Assembly: GCA_015655165.1 (NCBI GenBank) | Contig: JAATFN010000255.1 | Coordinates: 1-6,733 of the forward strand | Direction of reading: 5' to 3' | DNA length: 6,733 nucleotides | Origin: Betaproteobacteria bacterium | GTDB taxonomy: Bacteria; Pseudomonadota; Gammaproteobacteria; Burkholderiales; Burkholderiaceae_D | Shown: positions 5,591 to 6,733 of the stretch, piece after piece | How positions within the stretch are numbered: position 1 is the first letter of the stretch | How the letters are laid out: every line of letters begins with the position of its first letter | The notes under the pieces: generated by a model | Database searches by the model: none | What the model saw: the letters and a program-made list of their open reading frames with translations, nothing else | Told to the model about the DNA's origin: nothing | Program-made: the position numbers and the translations under genes

Positions 5591-6733
5591 AAAAATACGT
5601 TTTCTGTAAAAAAAGTCGTTCTGGCTTCATTGTTGGCATCGTCAGCAATTTTTGGTGCGCCTGTGACAGGCGTTGTTTCTTCTGCAATTGCGGCACCATC
5701 TGTTTCGGGTTTACCAGAGTTTGCCGATATCGTTGATCGTGCGAGTCCGGCAGTTGTAAATATCCGTACAACACAACGCATTGTATCTTCAGCGGTGCAA
5801 GCCAATCCAGGTGATGAAGAAATGCAGGAATTTTTCCGTCGTTTCTTCGGTGTGCCTGTGCCGCGCCAGCAACAACCAGAAACACCAAGTACACCACGCA
5901 GCAATCGTAAGCAGCAGCAAGAGGAAGTGCCGCGTGGGGTAGGCTCAGGTTTTGTCATATCCGCAGATGGCTATGTGTTGACGAATGCACACGTAGTTGA
6001 AGGTGCAAGCGACGTGTATGTGACGTTGCGTGACAAACGTGAATTCAAAGCCAAAGTTATCGGCTCGGATGCGCGAACAGATGTCGCATTGTTAAAGCTG
6101 GAAGCAACGAATTTGACAACGTTGCCATTGGGCGACTCTGAAAAAATCCGTGCTGGCGAGTGGGTGTTGGCGATCGGCTCTCCTTTCGGTCTGGAAAATA
6201 CAGTCACAGCAGGTATCGTGTCAGCCAAGTCTCGCGACACAGGTGACTATCTACCGCTAATTCAAACAGACGTGGCTGTGAATCCTGGTAACTCCGGTGG
6301 TCCTCTATTAAATATGAGGGGCGAAGTCATCGGTATCAATTCGCAGATTTATAGTCGCTCTGGTGGCTTCATGGGGATTTCTTTTGCAGTGCCGATCGAT
6401 GAAGCATTGCGGGTGTCTGACCAGTTAAAAGCATCCGGTAAAGTGGTGCGCGGCCGTATGGGCGTGCAAATCGGTGAAGTTACAAAAGATGTTGCCGAGT
6501 CACTGGGGTTAAGTAAGGCACAGGGTGCGCTCGTTCATCGTGTCGAGGCAGATGGGCCAGCTGAAAAAGCCGGCCTGGAAGCGGGCGATATTATTATCAA
6601 GCTAAACGGTATTGTGATTGATAAAGCCAGTGATCTGCCACGCATGGTCGGCAATATCAAGCCAGGGGTGCGTGCTGTGGTGACTGTCTGGCGCAAGGGT
6701 AAAGAGCGTGATATTTCTGTGACGATTGTCGAA
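5588..6733 (+). CDS. mucD: Periplasmic serine endoprotease MucD/DegP (HtrA family), 3' end outside window
   Basis: HtrA proteases degrade or refold damaged proteins in the periplasm and are typical sigma-E targets. The window holds 382 codons with no stop; members of about 480-500 residues have a second PDZ domain that would lie downstream. The N-terminus has a signal peptide (KK at 8-9, hydrophobic 10-23, likely cleavage near SAIA/A at 35-36), long enough that an uncleaved anchor is possible. The trypsin-like domain has the complete triad H135 (TNAHVV), D165 (TDVALLK) and S236 (NPGNSGGPLL). A glutamine- and proline-rich LA loop spans about 79-115. PDZ1 occupies about 283-372, with GRMGVQIGEV, GPAEKAGLEAGDIIIKLNG and VTVWRKGKE. 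The ATG overlaps the rseB stop and lacks a ribosome site. lepA commonly follows in this group; that is inference. Confidence 0.95.
   Translation, partial: MKNTFSVKKVVLASLLASSAIFGAPVTGVVSSAIAAPSVSGLPEFADIVDRASPAVVNIRTTQRIVSSAVQANPGDEEMQEFFRRFFGVPVPRQQQPETPSTPRSNRKQQQEEVPRGVGSGFVISADGYVLTNAHVVEGASDVYVTLRDKREFKAKVIGSDARTDVALLKLEATNLTTLPLGDSEKIRAGEWVLAIGSPFGLENTVTAGIVSAKSRDTGDYLPLIQTDVAVNPGNSGGPLLNMRGEVIGINSQIYSRSGGFMGISFAVPIDEALRVSDQLKASGKVVRGRMGVQIGEVTKDVAESLGLSKAQGALVHRVEADGPAEKAGLEAGDIIIKLNGIVIDKASDLPRMVGNIKPGVRAVVTVWRKGKERDISVTIVE

Noticed and set aside
5572..5958. Minus-strand open frame opposite the start of mucD
   Set aside because: It lies opposite the secure signal peptide and protease-domain coding sequence, has a low-complexity product and no recognisable domain.
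1..6733. A novel defence, mobile or biosynthetic system
   Set aside because: Every gene but one belongs to a well-known core family, all on one strand in a familiar order, with no repeats, integrase, transposase or composition break visible.

Overview
This window is a stretch of conserved chromosomal core from a betaproteobacterium. It is most likely from the order Burkholderiales, and Oxalobacteraceae-like is my best guess. The basis is gene order (fabD-fabG-acpP-fabF, a small membrane protein, then rpoE-rseA-rseB-mucD), protein similarity recalled from known families, and a base composition that looks close to balanced by eye. All nine genes lie on the + strand. I see no tRNA, rRNA, CRISPR, insertion sequence or phage gene, and no sign of recent transfer.

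Positions 1-2711 hold the type II fatty acid synthesis cluster. The 3' end of fabD (malonyl-CoA:ACP transacylase) overlaps fabG (3-ketoacyl-ACP reductase) by 4 bases. A 121-base gap follows, with an inverted repeat and a good extended -10 promoter embedded in a perfect 16-base palindrome. Then come acpP (acyl carrier protein) and fabF (KAS II). A strong intrinsic terminator starts right after the fabF stop codon. The products form one pathway: FabD loads malonyl onto AcpP, FabF condenses it with an acyl chain, and FabG reduces the ketone.

Positions 2712-3307 hold a two-helix membrane protein of 160 residues. Its layout resembles the YgfX/CptA family. The region also contains the rpoE leader, with a candidate sigma-E promoter that could give autoregulation.

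Positions 3308-6733 hold the envelope-stress operon: rpoE (sigma-E), rseA (membrane anti-sigma), rseB/mucB (periplasmic regulator that protects RseA) and mucD/degP (periplasmic HtrA protease-chaperone, cut by the window end before its second PDZ domain). RseA holds sigma-E at the inner membrane, RseB senses envelope damage, and released sigma-E transcribes quality-control genes such as mucD. The gaps are small, and rseB and mucD overlap as TGATG.

I do not see a previously undescribed system here. The points most worth checking are the YgfX-like orphan between lipid synthesis and envelope stress, the candidate sigma-E promoter, the palindromic acpP promoter, and the frequent TTG start codons (fabF, rpoE, rseB).
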